Origin: Entonaema liquescens
Lineage: Eukaryota; Ascomycota; Sordariomycetes; Xylariales; Xylariaceae
Length of the DNA stretch: 64,000 nucleotides
Assembly (NCBI GenBank): GCA_902805475.1
Contig: CADCSX010000025.1
Coordinates: 310,001 to 374,000, forward strand
Direction of reading: 5' to 3'
Part shown: positions 46,932-57,573 of the stretch, piece after piece
Layout of the letters: each line of letters begins with the position of its first letter
Numbering within the stretch: the stretch's first letter is position 1
Program-made: the position numbers and the translations under genes
Notes under the pieces: generated by a model
Told to the model about the DNA's origin: nothing
The model's database searches: none
The model's input: only the letters and a program-made list of their open reading frames with translations

Positions 46932-47699
46932 CAGAGCGTGGGCAAATGGGCCTTGAAGATGGGAGAGAAAAAGACGAGGGTGCCTCTTGCATCTGGCTAA
47001 GGGATCGGGAGCGATGTGGGTTGGGTTATTTGGCAGTAAGTAGTAGGATGTCGTGAATTGCGGTGAAATATGGCTCTTGGGGGATGGGTTTATACTTCTA
47101 GGTGTCTCATTAAGGGCACCTAGAAAGTTACTTTACGTTAAACTACTAATTGAAGCTCTGTGCAATCGTAGTTATCTATCTGTATGTAAAGACTCCGATG
47201 GCGATATCGAGACCTCATAGGAGTAGATGTTGCGCTCATTCCTCAGTTAACGAATCCAGTGAAGCATAGAACGACATCACGATTTATGAATATAATAATA
47301 ACTACGGCAACGCGAAGACATTCTTAAGTTAGGGAAAATTAGCTTAGATATCTGAGGAGGATACTTAGAGAATGTGGTCTGATACATAGGCCCCTTGCTC
47401 TTCGAATGAAATTATATATAATCTTGCGTAATACTCCATATCATACATAGGTATACGTGCTTATTGTAACGTCGTCAATTTTAGGACTGACCAGCTTGGC
47501 CATATAAGTATTGAAGTTGGTAGGATGTCGTATCACTACCAACGAACCGGCGGGAAATCTATGGTCCCAACGGGGGAGGGAAACTGTTGGACTATATAGA
47601 CACGCTCTCTGGCAATTCTCCTGCTTTTCCAACCATATGCCCCTAGGCAGGTATGCATGTAAAGACAATGTGTAATAAATATTAATGTATACTGCTCCT
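46932..47699. other. Intergenic, convergent gene ends
   Basis: Spacer between the P450 and PRP45. No feature seen. Confidence 0.65.
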
Positions 47700-49573
47700 T
47701 CAATCGTCCTCATCCACCCGAGCACGTTTCAGTTGCCTCGACTCTCCTTCCTGTAATCCATAGCCCCTCTTGGAGGAAGAACTCTGATCCACCTCAGCCA
47801 TGAACTTATCCATTTGAAATGGATCGTTACCAGCTGTATCCTTCTCAAATTGAACTGGTCCTTCTCGTGCCTAGTTTCCAAATCATTAGCAAGAGTTAAA
47901 AATAGGTGGGTATCTTGTGGTATAATACTGACCTCAGCATCTCCAGCTCCTTTAAAGGTTCCCTTACCCAATACCTCACCGAAACGACTCGTTTTCTGAA
48001 TCTTAGCCATTTCCCGGTCACCGGCTCCTTCATCCTCATACTCCTCCATGTTCTGACTCGGTCGATAGATGCTACTAATGGCATCTTGTGCTGCGAAGAG
48101 CGGTTTATCATATGGATTATCTTCGTTGATACCACTGTCGAAACCACTCGACTGGTTGAATAGACGTGAGTCATACATAGACTCTGCTTGTTGCGTAGGT
48201 TTTGCCAGACCCAGCGCAATCTTTTCAGAGATGTCACGGCCCTGCTCTCTTGCCATAACCTGGATCCGCCTCTCCGCGCCCATGCGAGACTGGCGAAGTT
48301 TGCGTTCCTCTTCCCGCCGTCTCTCTTCGCGGGCCTTTTCTCTTTCGCGGACGTCCGAATCGTCGCTTTCTGAGCCGGAATCTGAGTAACTGTAGCTGCG
48401 TGACCGCGACCTAGATCGCGAATCGCGGGAGGTTCTCGAGTCGCGGCGTTTTGACGCGCCAGCACGCTCTTCTCGGGCTTTTTGCGCAAGCATACGTAGG
48501 TTCTCTTCCTTCTGTGCCTTCTCCTTTTCAGCCAGTCTTTGCTGCATGAGTGCTCGCTGGCGGACATCCTCTCGAGCATGTCGGTCTGCCATGAAGAGCG
48601 CCTCTGAGAATTGTGCAAACTTGTCGTTGATCGTAACATCTTGTAAACCTCTGCCATCTGCTGCTAATCGCTTGTCGAGAGGAACTGTAAAACCCTTTGG
48701 ATTCTTCCAATTCGACACTGGGGGCGGAATTTTCCACATTTCTTGGTCTTCGGCGGTCAACTTTCGCGGTGGTGAGTGCATGATGGGCGGCGGGGACTAG
48801 GAGGTCCACGGGGAATCTTCTTATGCTTGAACTTGGGTGGTTCCACTGTGATATGTAAGGTTAGTAATTATGATATATGGGCGTGAAAGGAATTCCACAA
48901 TGGGAGGAGAAGGGATATACGCACTGGGATCCTTTTGCCTCTCAACGATCTTCATAATTCTGTCTTGCTTCTTTGAGTTGTCTCCCATCTGATTTGCTGG
49001 TGTGTAGCGTACGAAAGTAGGATCCTTCCGCGATCCAATATTGACATTCTTCGGTTTCTGGGCTGCGACGGCACCGCTGACGAGGGCAGCAAGGGCCTTT
49101 GCCGTTCGTTCTTTCGTATCCTCCACTTCTTGCTCGCTGGGCCTCTCTAGATTAATCTCGCCTGCATCTGCACGCTGTCGAAGTGGGATAAGATCCTTAA
49201 ACGATGAATGTACTATCCTCCCTTCACCGTGACCTTGCCTCGCGATAGCATCGTATTTGACCTTCCCAGAGGCATCGACTTGGATTGCTAGAGCATTGCT
49301 TGTACCCGACTCTTTACCCATTGATAATGGATATTGCGCGATGGGAATCTCTGGGAAAGCACCTCCGTCACCGAAGTCCTCCTGACCTCTTGGCCGCCAT
49401 CCTGCACGCTGACCGTATGGTGGTGGACCAGTTCTTCGGAGGACGATTTGCGATTCATCTATTTGACCGGCACCGACAATTCGAGGACCGCGTTGTTGCG
49501 CATGCGCTGGAATATCTTCATCCTCGCCAGTATATTTCGGCTTCGGTAAGGCAGCTGTAAGTGATGCCGCCAT
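47700..49573 (-). CDS. PRP45: Pre-mRNA splicing factor PRP45 (SNW/SKIP), with a 1-nt frameshift
   Basis: Exons 49573-48925, 48845-47933 and 47870-47700. The SNW core shows PAHAQQRGPRIVGAGQ, VKYDAIARQGHGEGRIVHSS, EPPKFKHKKIPRGPPSP and MWKIPPPVSNWKNPKGFTVP. A charged helical stretch (ALMQQRLAEKEKAQKEENL) and an RS-like run follow; it ends LKRARVDEDD. SKIP proteins sit in the activated spliceosome with the Prp19-associated complex. In the C-rich stretch at 48792-48795 (CCCC on the coding strand) one base is missing between GPPSP and PPPIMHSPPRK. Exons sum to 1733 nt, one short of 578 codons. PRP45 is essential in yeast, so a real knockout is unlikely in a viable haploid. Confidence 0.94.
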
Positions 49574-50189
49574 GGTGAGGGCTGAAGAAGATTATAGTGT
49601 TTTGAATATGTTATTGAAAAAATGGCTGGCCAAGTTTGCAGCAACCAGCAAGTTTAAAGCCGTAGATGCGTCGCGGTTATGCAAGGCGACCTACTAATTA
49701 AAGTGGAGAATCGATTGTGGCTGGAAGTCTGTACATGTATGATGTACCTGGGTATCCTTGCGGCTACATGTTCAGGTTGCTTTCCATGAGTGTATGCATT
49801 TAACGATTTATACAAGCTATGAGAGGTTCCAATTACAAGGCACCTAACATACCTAGGTACCTACCTAGGTTAGTGCTGTATTCTCGGTGTACTACGAAGG
49901 AAGCTCGAAGGAAGCTCGAAGGCTGCTTATAGAGTATCACAGTGAAATAATAACGTTCACGAAATACGCATGTATCATGTATGTATGTAGATCATCGTAA
50001 CACGTACTTCTAAACTCTGGAATAGTTGACATTCCCCCATCTTAACCGAAAGACTTCTCGTCCGATTATGCCGACAATTCTCACTCCATTTTGACTCCTA
50101 TGATACATAACGCATGAGGTGCCAATGCCAACCGGTGTTCCAATACGCCGCAAAACCAGTCTTATGCTTAAATACTTGAAATTCTTCGT
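49574..50189. other. Intergenic
   Basis: Between two genes on the minus strand. It contains a CTAGGTACCTACCTAGG motif near 49853-49870 and a GGAAGCTCGAA direct repeat near 49900-49922. It serves as promoter region for PRP45. Confidence 0.6.
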
Positions 50190-50985
50190 TTACACGTAAC
50201 CCTTGCGTGCACCCTGTGATATTCTTAGTGAAATCATAGTAACTTAGAAACAAACTACATACCTGGAAGAAGAATCGGACAACAAAGACCTGCAAAGCGC
50301 CCATGCAGATCACCATTAGACACTGAATTAAGCTGAAGTTGACGATTCGCGACTCCGTGCTTCGGACGGTGCTAAAGTTTCGGTTTTCTCGTGTGCGGAA
50401 GTACTTCTGGTTTCGTGCGATCGTGGATAGTTGACCTGACACCTTGTAGATAGATTCTTCGAGTGCTGTTGTCTGTTCTGGGGTCGATCCTTGCTTAGAG
50501 GGGAGTTGAGCCCGTACTTCGTCTTCAACCTAGAGAGAACTAGGTTAGAACTTGTACATGTTATCCAACAGCGAGCTTTCTACTCACAGATATCTCGAAG
50601 TCGACAAACTTCTCCGAGTATGTGCTCATATCATTGTCGAAGCAGAATTTATACTCGCCAACTTCATTGGCTGTAAAGACGAAATCGCCCTGACGCTCCT
50701 TCTCTCCATCCAAGATGACCTTGCCTCCAGGACCAGTTACCGAATAGTTAATGTCGAATGAACCTCCCGATTGGACCTGCGGCAATGGCCAGTCAGTGAA
50801 ACAGTCAGCAAGGAAATGCGCATAAAACGTACAGCGAAGTAGAAGGCAATCTTGGAGCCTTTCTTTTCAGCCGCCGCGTAGAAGCAAGCTTGTTCGTTAG
50901 CCCCAATTTTATAAGTTAAAGCGGTTGCTGAAACTAAAGAGAAAAGGCAGGCGAATATGCCGGTCGAAAATAGTGTTAACTTCAT
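50190..50985 (-). CDS. p24 family cargo receptor (Erp/Emp24 type)
   Basis: Exons 50985-50833, 50776-50588, 50529-50263 and 50213-50190 (24 nt) give 210 aa. A signal peptide (MKLTLFSTGIFACLFSLVSA) precedes the GOLD domain with the paired Cys of QACFYAAAEKK and EYKFCFDND. A heptad-rich stalk and one membrane helix (NFSLIQCLMVICMGALQVFV) follow. The cytosolic tail FFFQGARKGYV carries the phenylalanine signal for COPII. These proteins cycle between ER and Golgi and select GPI-anchored or other cargo. The small last exon encodes GARKGYV. The subfamily is not certain. Confidence 0.92.
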
Positions 50986-51190
50986 CTTGCGTTGTTGTGC
51001 GCAGTCGGAGAAGTATGAAGTTAGTCGAAAGATCGGGACCTTCTGGACAACTTGTCGCAAGCGATAATTGATTAGCTTCAATGCCACGCCTGAACATTGA
51101 ATTCAATGGCCAAGCGTCAGGGGTCGGGTTATTACTTGGCCCGTTCGTTTTTTTCGTGTTGGTAAATAGATACCTAGGTATGTACCTAGC

Positions 51191-51439
51191 AGAACAGCGT
51201 CAAAAAAGATGCCCCATCCTCATTCAAGCAAAAAGCGTACCTACACATTTTGCACTCCTATTTCTCAGCCAAAATAAGAGGGAAAAAATTATTCAAAAAT
51301 CTATACTAAACTAAATTGATTAAATATTATTATATATAAGTTTTATTAAATTATTATAAGACTTGATAAAGTTATTTAAATCAGAATAAGGTATTAAAGT
51401 TGAAAAGGTAAAGTGGGGCATCTTTTTTGACGCTGTTCT
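51191..51439. mobile_element. Short MITE-like element with perfect 26-bp inverted ends
   Basis: Bases 51191-51216 and 51414-51439 are exact reverse complements over 26 nt (AGAACAGCGTC, then A6, then GATGCCCCA). The interior is about 85 percent AT and has no coding capacity. No target duplication could be fixed. It abuts the next element, so one may have inserted beside the other. Confidence 0.8.
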
Positions 51440-51453
51440 ACTTAGGTATGCTC

Positions 51454-52110
51454 ATTATGCGCATAATAGATCTATTATGCGATATAATGTCATTATACGC
51501 TATTATGCGTATAATGCCATACAATTTGCGTATAATGCGTATGACTTAGCGAAAATTTCTTCGTATATCGTACAACAACAATAACAATACCTATTTTGAC
51601 CTAAAACACCCTCAAATTCAATCGAAATGCCTCCCAGAAACGATATTACGTTCAGTCAATTTACCCTTATCGATTAAGGCTCTTTAGTACAAAAACGGGC
51701 TGCTTATAAACATTGTAAAAAGGAGTTATGTGCTGGGTCAGGTTCATCCAACCTACGCCGCCATCTAATCAACTATACCTTATATTAAACATATTTAAAT
51801 CGACAAAGATCCGAATCGCCGTCTATTACCTCGTCTATTACCCCAGATAACAAGTCTATTAACCCGTATGTCCACAAGCTCAACGCGTCATTTTACGTGT
51901 AAGACCCGTAATTGTAATTTTAATCTTATTAAATTCGTACATATGTAAGTAACCTTGAAAAGCTTCAAACACGATACTTCAACAGTAGACTAGCCCCATC
52001 TTTGTACTAGCGCGCCGGATAATCGGGGGTCCCCATTCCGTTATGCGCATAATAGATCTATTATGCGCCATTATGTGTCATTATACGGTATAATGCGTTA
52101 TGCGCATAGT
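51454..52110 (+). mobile_element. Decayed hAT-like remnant with BED zinc finger and duplicated palindromic ends
   Basis: A 22-bp perfect palindrome (CGCATAATAG ATCTATTATGCG, split here for length) occurs near both ends, at 51460-51481 and 52046-52067, within longer similar tracts of TTATGCG/ATAATG units. Between them a frame from ATG 51627 reads MPPRNDITFSQFTLID, a stop, then AAYKHCKKELCAGSGSSNLR RHL (Cys-x4-Cys and SSNLRRHL), the pattern of a BED finger at the start of hAT-type transposases. Further stops follow, and the catalytic part is absent. This is a non-autonomous, degenerate copy. The boundaries are approximate. Confidence 0.65.
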
Positions 52111-52591
52111 AAAAATAACATCTCTAGTTCTGCCTAGGTAGCTCGTCGTACAGAGTTTAATCATTTAAACTTAATTGGTCCCAGATAAAGCATACTGGCG
52201 GGGATAGTGGAGAGCTCTAGCCACACATACAGGCATAGATGTAACTATCACTCCACTGTCGTCACAGTTAGCAGCTAACATTAACATAACATTGCGACAG
52301 GAGGTTCGGTAACTTGCGACGGAAACCCTACCTCTTCGCCCTACTTCCCAACTTGCATCTAACAACTTTAGATGGCCTTTTCTTACCATTTCTTCGTGAC
52401 GCCATCATAGGCCTCATACTGTCGAGTTATTTTAGATATCCCAAATCTATCCTATTTCTTCCTCTCCTTTATATATATTAAATTACAACCTGCTCATCTA
52501 AGTTCTAAACCACTCCGGCGAACCATTCGCTATATAGGTCGAGCTTGACTCGTCTTCATTTTCGGCCCCCGAATTTATTACGCTGTTAATA

Positions 52592-54628
52592 ATGGGGGAA
52601 CCTACCAAGAGAACAGCGGCGATCGCGTCCGCAGGAATTCGGATCGCCTCAATTATATTTTTACGATGGGTAAGAGTTTTCCCCCTTAACCCCTAATATA
52701 CACTCTACTAACGACAGCAGGTCGCCTTACCCGTAAGTCACCATGATTAATGCGCCGTCTACGCGATGTGTCCGCTTACTTGAAACTTACTGACGACAAC
52801 AGCCTTTCATTCCAATAATTTACACGCTATTTGCAATCTATATCCCATCTTTCATATCGACTTACGCGACCGAATCTAAATACGAGCTTATTGATGAAGT
52901 CGACATAGTCCTCAAGGAAGATATCTTGAATAAAGATGAGGTTGCTAATGGGACAACTGATGAAGCTGTTGTAGTCGAGGAGGTAGATGTTGAAGAGACA
53001 GCGGCAGTCGTGAAGAAGCCCCTACGTCCCTTTAGCACCCTCTTAAAAGGAACTCCGAACCCGAATAGTTTTCTCTTGACAGCGTTAACGTTCTTGCTCA
53101 ACGTTGCCTGCGTCGCAATGGTTACTGACATGGTATATACGCCCCGGTGGTTCCATCCCAGTCATGACCTTTCGTTTGCTCGCGTTGGATACGTCTCAGA
53201 TAGTGAGGCGAAGCTACTGATCCGAGAGCCTGATCAGACGAAAATGCCCATCACTGTCCAAGTTCATATCAAGGATGCACAAGCGCCGTTTGACAATCCG
53301 TTGTGGCAAACAGCGGGCAGTGTTCTGTCGACAACCAACGAGACCGATTTCACCGCAGTGGTCAATATTCCCTTAAGCCATTCTAAGCAGCGGGTGTACG
53401 AATGGGCCACCTCAAACAACCATTCGGGCCAATTCACGTCTGCTCCTAAACCGGGTTCCCTACCGGAGCTTTTTGATGGCAAATTTACCTTCCTATCTAC
53501 ATCATGCATTGTTCCGCGTCTTCCTTATTCTCCGTTAGACCACCCCTTGGCTTTCCCGGGCATGAAGCATTTAGCGAAGGTATTACCGGACTTGGGCGCA
53601 CAGTTTATGTTGTTCCTTGGCGATTTCATCTATATCGAAGTACCTAAGCGATTCGGCGACTCCGTTGAGAATTATCGACAGAAATACCGTCAAGTCTATG
53701 CTTCGCCTGACTGGCCAGCTGTGGGCCAGAATCTCAGCTGGATTCACGTTCTTGATGACCATGAAATCTCCAACGACTGGGACTCGAAGTCCACTGGTGT
53801 ATATGAAACGGCCGTAGACCCTTGGCACCATTATCAGACCGCTGTAAACCCTCCAGAAGCTAAGAAGGCTGGAGGTCAGGGTATTGCATCGCGCAAAGGA
53901 GCCACCTACTTCTCCTTCATTCAGGGGCCTGCCAGTTTCTTCATGCTTGACACCAGAAGTTATCGGTTGAAGAACTCGGAGCCGTTTAACAGCGAAAACA
54001 AGACGATGCTTGGTGACACGCAACTCGGAGATTTCCTTGATTGGATCCGCCGCCCGGAACCTAAGGGAGTCAAATGGAAGATTGTTGCCAGCTCTGTCCC
54101 GTTCACGAAGAACTGGAGGGTAAACACCAAGGATACTTGGGGTGGCTTCCTCGCCGAGCGTCAAAAGATCCTTGAGGCAATGTGGGACGCTAGCAGCCAT
54201 GGAGTTGGGTTTGTGATCCTATCTGGTGATCGCCATGAATTCGGTGCAACAGCCTTCCCACCACCAAAGAACAGCACATGGTCCGAAAGCGCTACAGTCC
54301 ATGAGTTTTCGGCCAGCCCTCTAAACCAATTCTATTCGCCTATCCCTACTTACAAACAGACGGATGATGAAGATGTTGAGCTCAAGTAAGTTATGCAATA
54401 ATCTTCTTATATCAACAGGATACTAACATTAGCAGGTACATAAATGCGGGCAACTCTAAATTTGGCGCGATCACTATCGAGAAGTTCGCAGAGGGCGAGC
54501 AGAGCAGCCTGAAGTACACCGTCTACATTGACGGCGAAGATAAGTGGAACACGGTGATCTTATCGCCGGAATCATTACATCCCGTGAAGACAGGAGGTTC
54601 TTTCTGGGACAGACTTCGGGGACTTTGA
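52592..54628 (+). CDS. PhoD-like metallophosphatase, membrane-anchored
   Basis: Exons 52592-52669, 52721-52732 (12 nt), 52803-54385 and 54436-54628 give 621 aa. Hydrophobic segments lie near the N-terminus (PFIPIIYTLFAIYIPSF and FLLTALTFLLNVACVAMV). The phosphatase domain carries FMLFLGDFIYIE, HVLDDHEISNDWD, FFMLDTRSYR and ILSGDRHEFGATAF, the metal-binding motifs of the PhoD family. The family hydrolyses phosphodiesters or monoesters with Fe/Ca. The second exon encodes only VALP; both flanking introns have canonical ends and CTAAC/CTGAC branch sites. Confidence 0.9.
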
Positions 54629-54884
54629 TCCCGATATACGCGATCTCACATATAATACATAAACCATTAGCTATATCCCTACATACGCTGGGTTGAGCAT
54701 GGAATTTGCTGGACAGATGAATAGAATATAGTTTTTAATCCAGAATACACCGCAGTAATAGGGTGCAAGTTAGTAGAAATGAATGTGGCATGCTTGTTTA
54801 TTCCAGCTATATTTTCATAGTCTATCCTTCCATTTCTTATTTTCGGTCGTAGTATTTTGTTCCCCGATGGGTTGCCCACCTCAA

Positions 54885-56646
54885 TTACGTTACTAACAGT
54901 CGTTTTACCTGGTAGATGGTGCTGCTACCCTCGGAATCCGTCGTGGGCGGGGCACTGCTGGATCTTCTGCTCCCGTCCTCCGTCGACGTTCTAGAGTGTC
55001 TCTGATCCGATGAGTAGAAATATTCGGTTGGTTGATCCAATGATGCTCGTCTTAAGCGCTTTACCCTGCGTCCTCTTGGTGGCTCTTCTACCGGGTACGC
55101 TTCGTCAAGTAGCTGCAACAGTTTCTCGCTTAATTCCGCAATATCCCTTTTCGTGTTTTCTATGGTTCTGGTGGGTTGATACCCCCCCAATCCCTTTTCT
55201 ACTACCGCCTTGTGCTGTTTGCGCCGCTCGGGTTTTGGTAAGGTGGTGTACTTATCTGGAGCCTTCTCGCCTTTGGTACTCTTGTGTTCAAGCTTAAGCG
55301 ATGGTGAAGAAGGAATGCTGGTTGGCAAGACTGCATCTCTCCAACCATCCACCCTGGTAGCAGAGCTTTTTGGTACATTGGTATTTATCTTCCGCTCAGC
55401 TGGCTTCTTCCTGTAGTATCTACTTAATTTCACGACATCGTCTGCTTTGGGGTCATAAGCTATTGCAGCCTGTAGGTTGTCAAGAATACAAAGACCGCGC
55501 TGAGACCCCCGGGAGGATACCCGCAAATGCACGGTGGTTGATACCGCTTGGGATGTACGCGAGATGCGTCCGGGGTCTTTGTGCGGCGCGCCCTGGTACC
55601 CTGTCCGCAGAGATCTTGGCGTATCTGGTTGTGGTTGGGGCTTGGGATCTCTTGGCCCGTTCGGTTTTACGCGAGCTGTGGTCCTGATATCGGAATAGCC
55701 ATGACTAGGAAGTGGTCCGTTCATAGAGGAGTCATCCATTCGAGAGTCTGGGGAATAGGCCGAGGGCTGGGAGTAGTAATTCCGCCCTCTCTGAGCGTAC
55801 CGTGCGTCCTGTAGGTTGTCAGCTACCAGTCATTCGCACCCAGGATTCGTATATCCATGTCCCTACATTGAATTGTTGCTTCTGCGGGGTTTGAGTATTC
55901 ATCCCACTTGTACGAGGATTAAGACTTTGAGTGTTGTAACTTTCCGGCCTGCTGGGTATCGTAGGCTGTGGTTGCGGAGAATTGTGATGAGAATTAGGAG
56001 GCACTGGACGGCGCTGAGGCGCCCAATTAGCCCGTTGTGTCCGGGCACTCTCGCTTCTCTGGCCGTAATTCACAGGATTCCGGCTCCCAGCTACATTGGA
56101 TAGATGTGCACTAACCAGTTGCTCGATGCCCTCCTGCCTCGGTAGCCCTTGGTCATTAAACCTGGGCAGTTCGGCCGGGTTATTTGAAGTCCCCGGCGGG
56201 GGAGGAGAGGAAGACACAGGATTTTCCTGAGGTTCATTGGCGATGTTGTCGCTAAGCTTTTCTATTATTAACTCACAACACCTTTTAACTGTGTCTTTCC
56301 AAGTTTTCTTTGCTGGAGAGGGGCGATCCGGATCACTAGGACCTTCTGTTAGAGGGGGGTACCGCTTTAGAAGGTGGAGATAACATCCTCCTATACTGAA
56401 GAAGATGAACAATCCTGCAAGCATACTAGATATTACGATTACTGGATTCTGAGGCACGGGTTTGTTATAGGCGAGGGTTGCGACTAGGACACCGCCAGCA
56501 GAGACCAAGATAAGGCTCACAATGCAGCATGGTATAACTTTGTAAGTGATATCTCGCACGCAGCTGTATTTGCGAGTGCTTCTAAGCTCCCCTTGACCCC
56601 TTTCTAAGTCACTTAGGGGTTCGTTTGGTGTTACAACCGCGGCCAT
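54885..56646 (-). CDS. Two-TM fungal protein of unknown function
   Basis: Exons 56646-55867 and 55808-54885 give 567 aa; the 58-nt intron has GTAGGG, GCTGAC and CTACAG. Without it the first frame would stop at MTGS. Two membrane helices (VIPCCIVSLILVSAGGVLVA and VIVISSMLAGLFIFFSIGG) lie within the first 110 residues. The rest is disordered, rich in Pro, Ser, Asn, Gln and Arg, with a short helical stretch (TKRDIAELSEKLLQLLDEAY) near the end. I do not recognise the family. The donor GTAGGG is weaker than most here, so a two-gene reading remains possible. Confidence 0.65.
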
Positions 56647-57573
56647 GGTGGTTGATGTTGGAGGGTATGTTGTAATTTGACAACATCGAGTCAACTATGC
56701 CATATTTGAATAGGCAATAGGATAAATGGTAGATACATCTCGAACAACTGTGCAAATTCTAGGAGAAGGTTCCGGATTGAAACGTTATTTTGATTAGTTA
56801 CAAAGGTCGCCTGCTAAAGACTTGAGAAAACAATAGAACATATAGCCTTAAGCTTTGGTTAGAATAGTAGTTGTTATAGTATTAATAGTTGTATAACTAG
56901 GTACTTGAAATCATATTCATACCCTTTTTCATGCTAGAGAACCATTATCTTCCAAAATAACAAGTGTAATATATCTATACCTATAAATATAGGCCGATTA
57001 ATAATGAGTATATGATAAAGATGGTATAATTAGGTTGGGGGAGTATTGATATTACTATATCGGGTTTGTTCTCGAGTATCCCGGTGTTGTATAGAATACA
57101 CTAGGACTAGGACTAGGATAGTAAAAGTATTAGTTGATATAATATGCGTGGGTAAGTGAAACATACTTAACTCTATATTTTATCGATATGATTTTAGTGT
57201 TTCGCGTCTGTTGTAGTAAATATTAATAATAATTGAAGTCATTGTGGTGAATCCAACTAAGATATGATATTGTATACTACTTATGTAGTTTGGTGTTTAC
57301 TTCCATTCAAATAGATGCGCCTATAGAATAGAAGTATAGGTAGTATAGGTAGCTTACTTATGTGGCGCAGCAAGATTTAAAGTTTAGTTTAGCCACATCT
57401 ATTAATGGTTAGTTAACGGTTGGTGTTGGTTACAATAAGGTTGATTCCAAACATCATAGCCTCCACTCTTTGAAGGAGCCGCTTAATAATTGTTGCACCT
57501 TGCCCTATAACTCGACGCATAATAAAGACGCATTACCGAGTAACATTTATGCATATTGTGTCAAAGTTTCAAG
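56647..57573. other. Divergent intergenic region
   Basis: Very AT-rich; must hold promoters of the two-TM gene and the dioxygenase gene. No coding signal. Confidence 0.65.

Larger units (their letters stand above)
50986..52591. other. Intergenic region rich in transposon-derived sequence
   Basis: 1.6 kb between divergent genes. It holds the 249-bp inverted-repeat element and the BED-finger remnant listed separately. The rest is promoter for the p24 and PhoD-like genes. The region is very AT-rich at 51290-51420. Confidence 0.7.
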
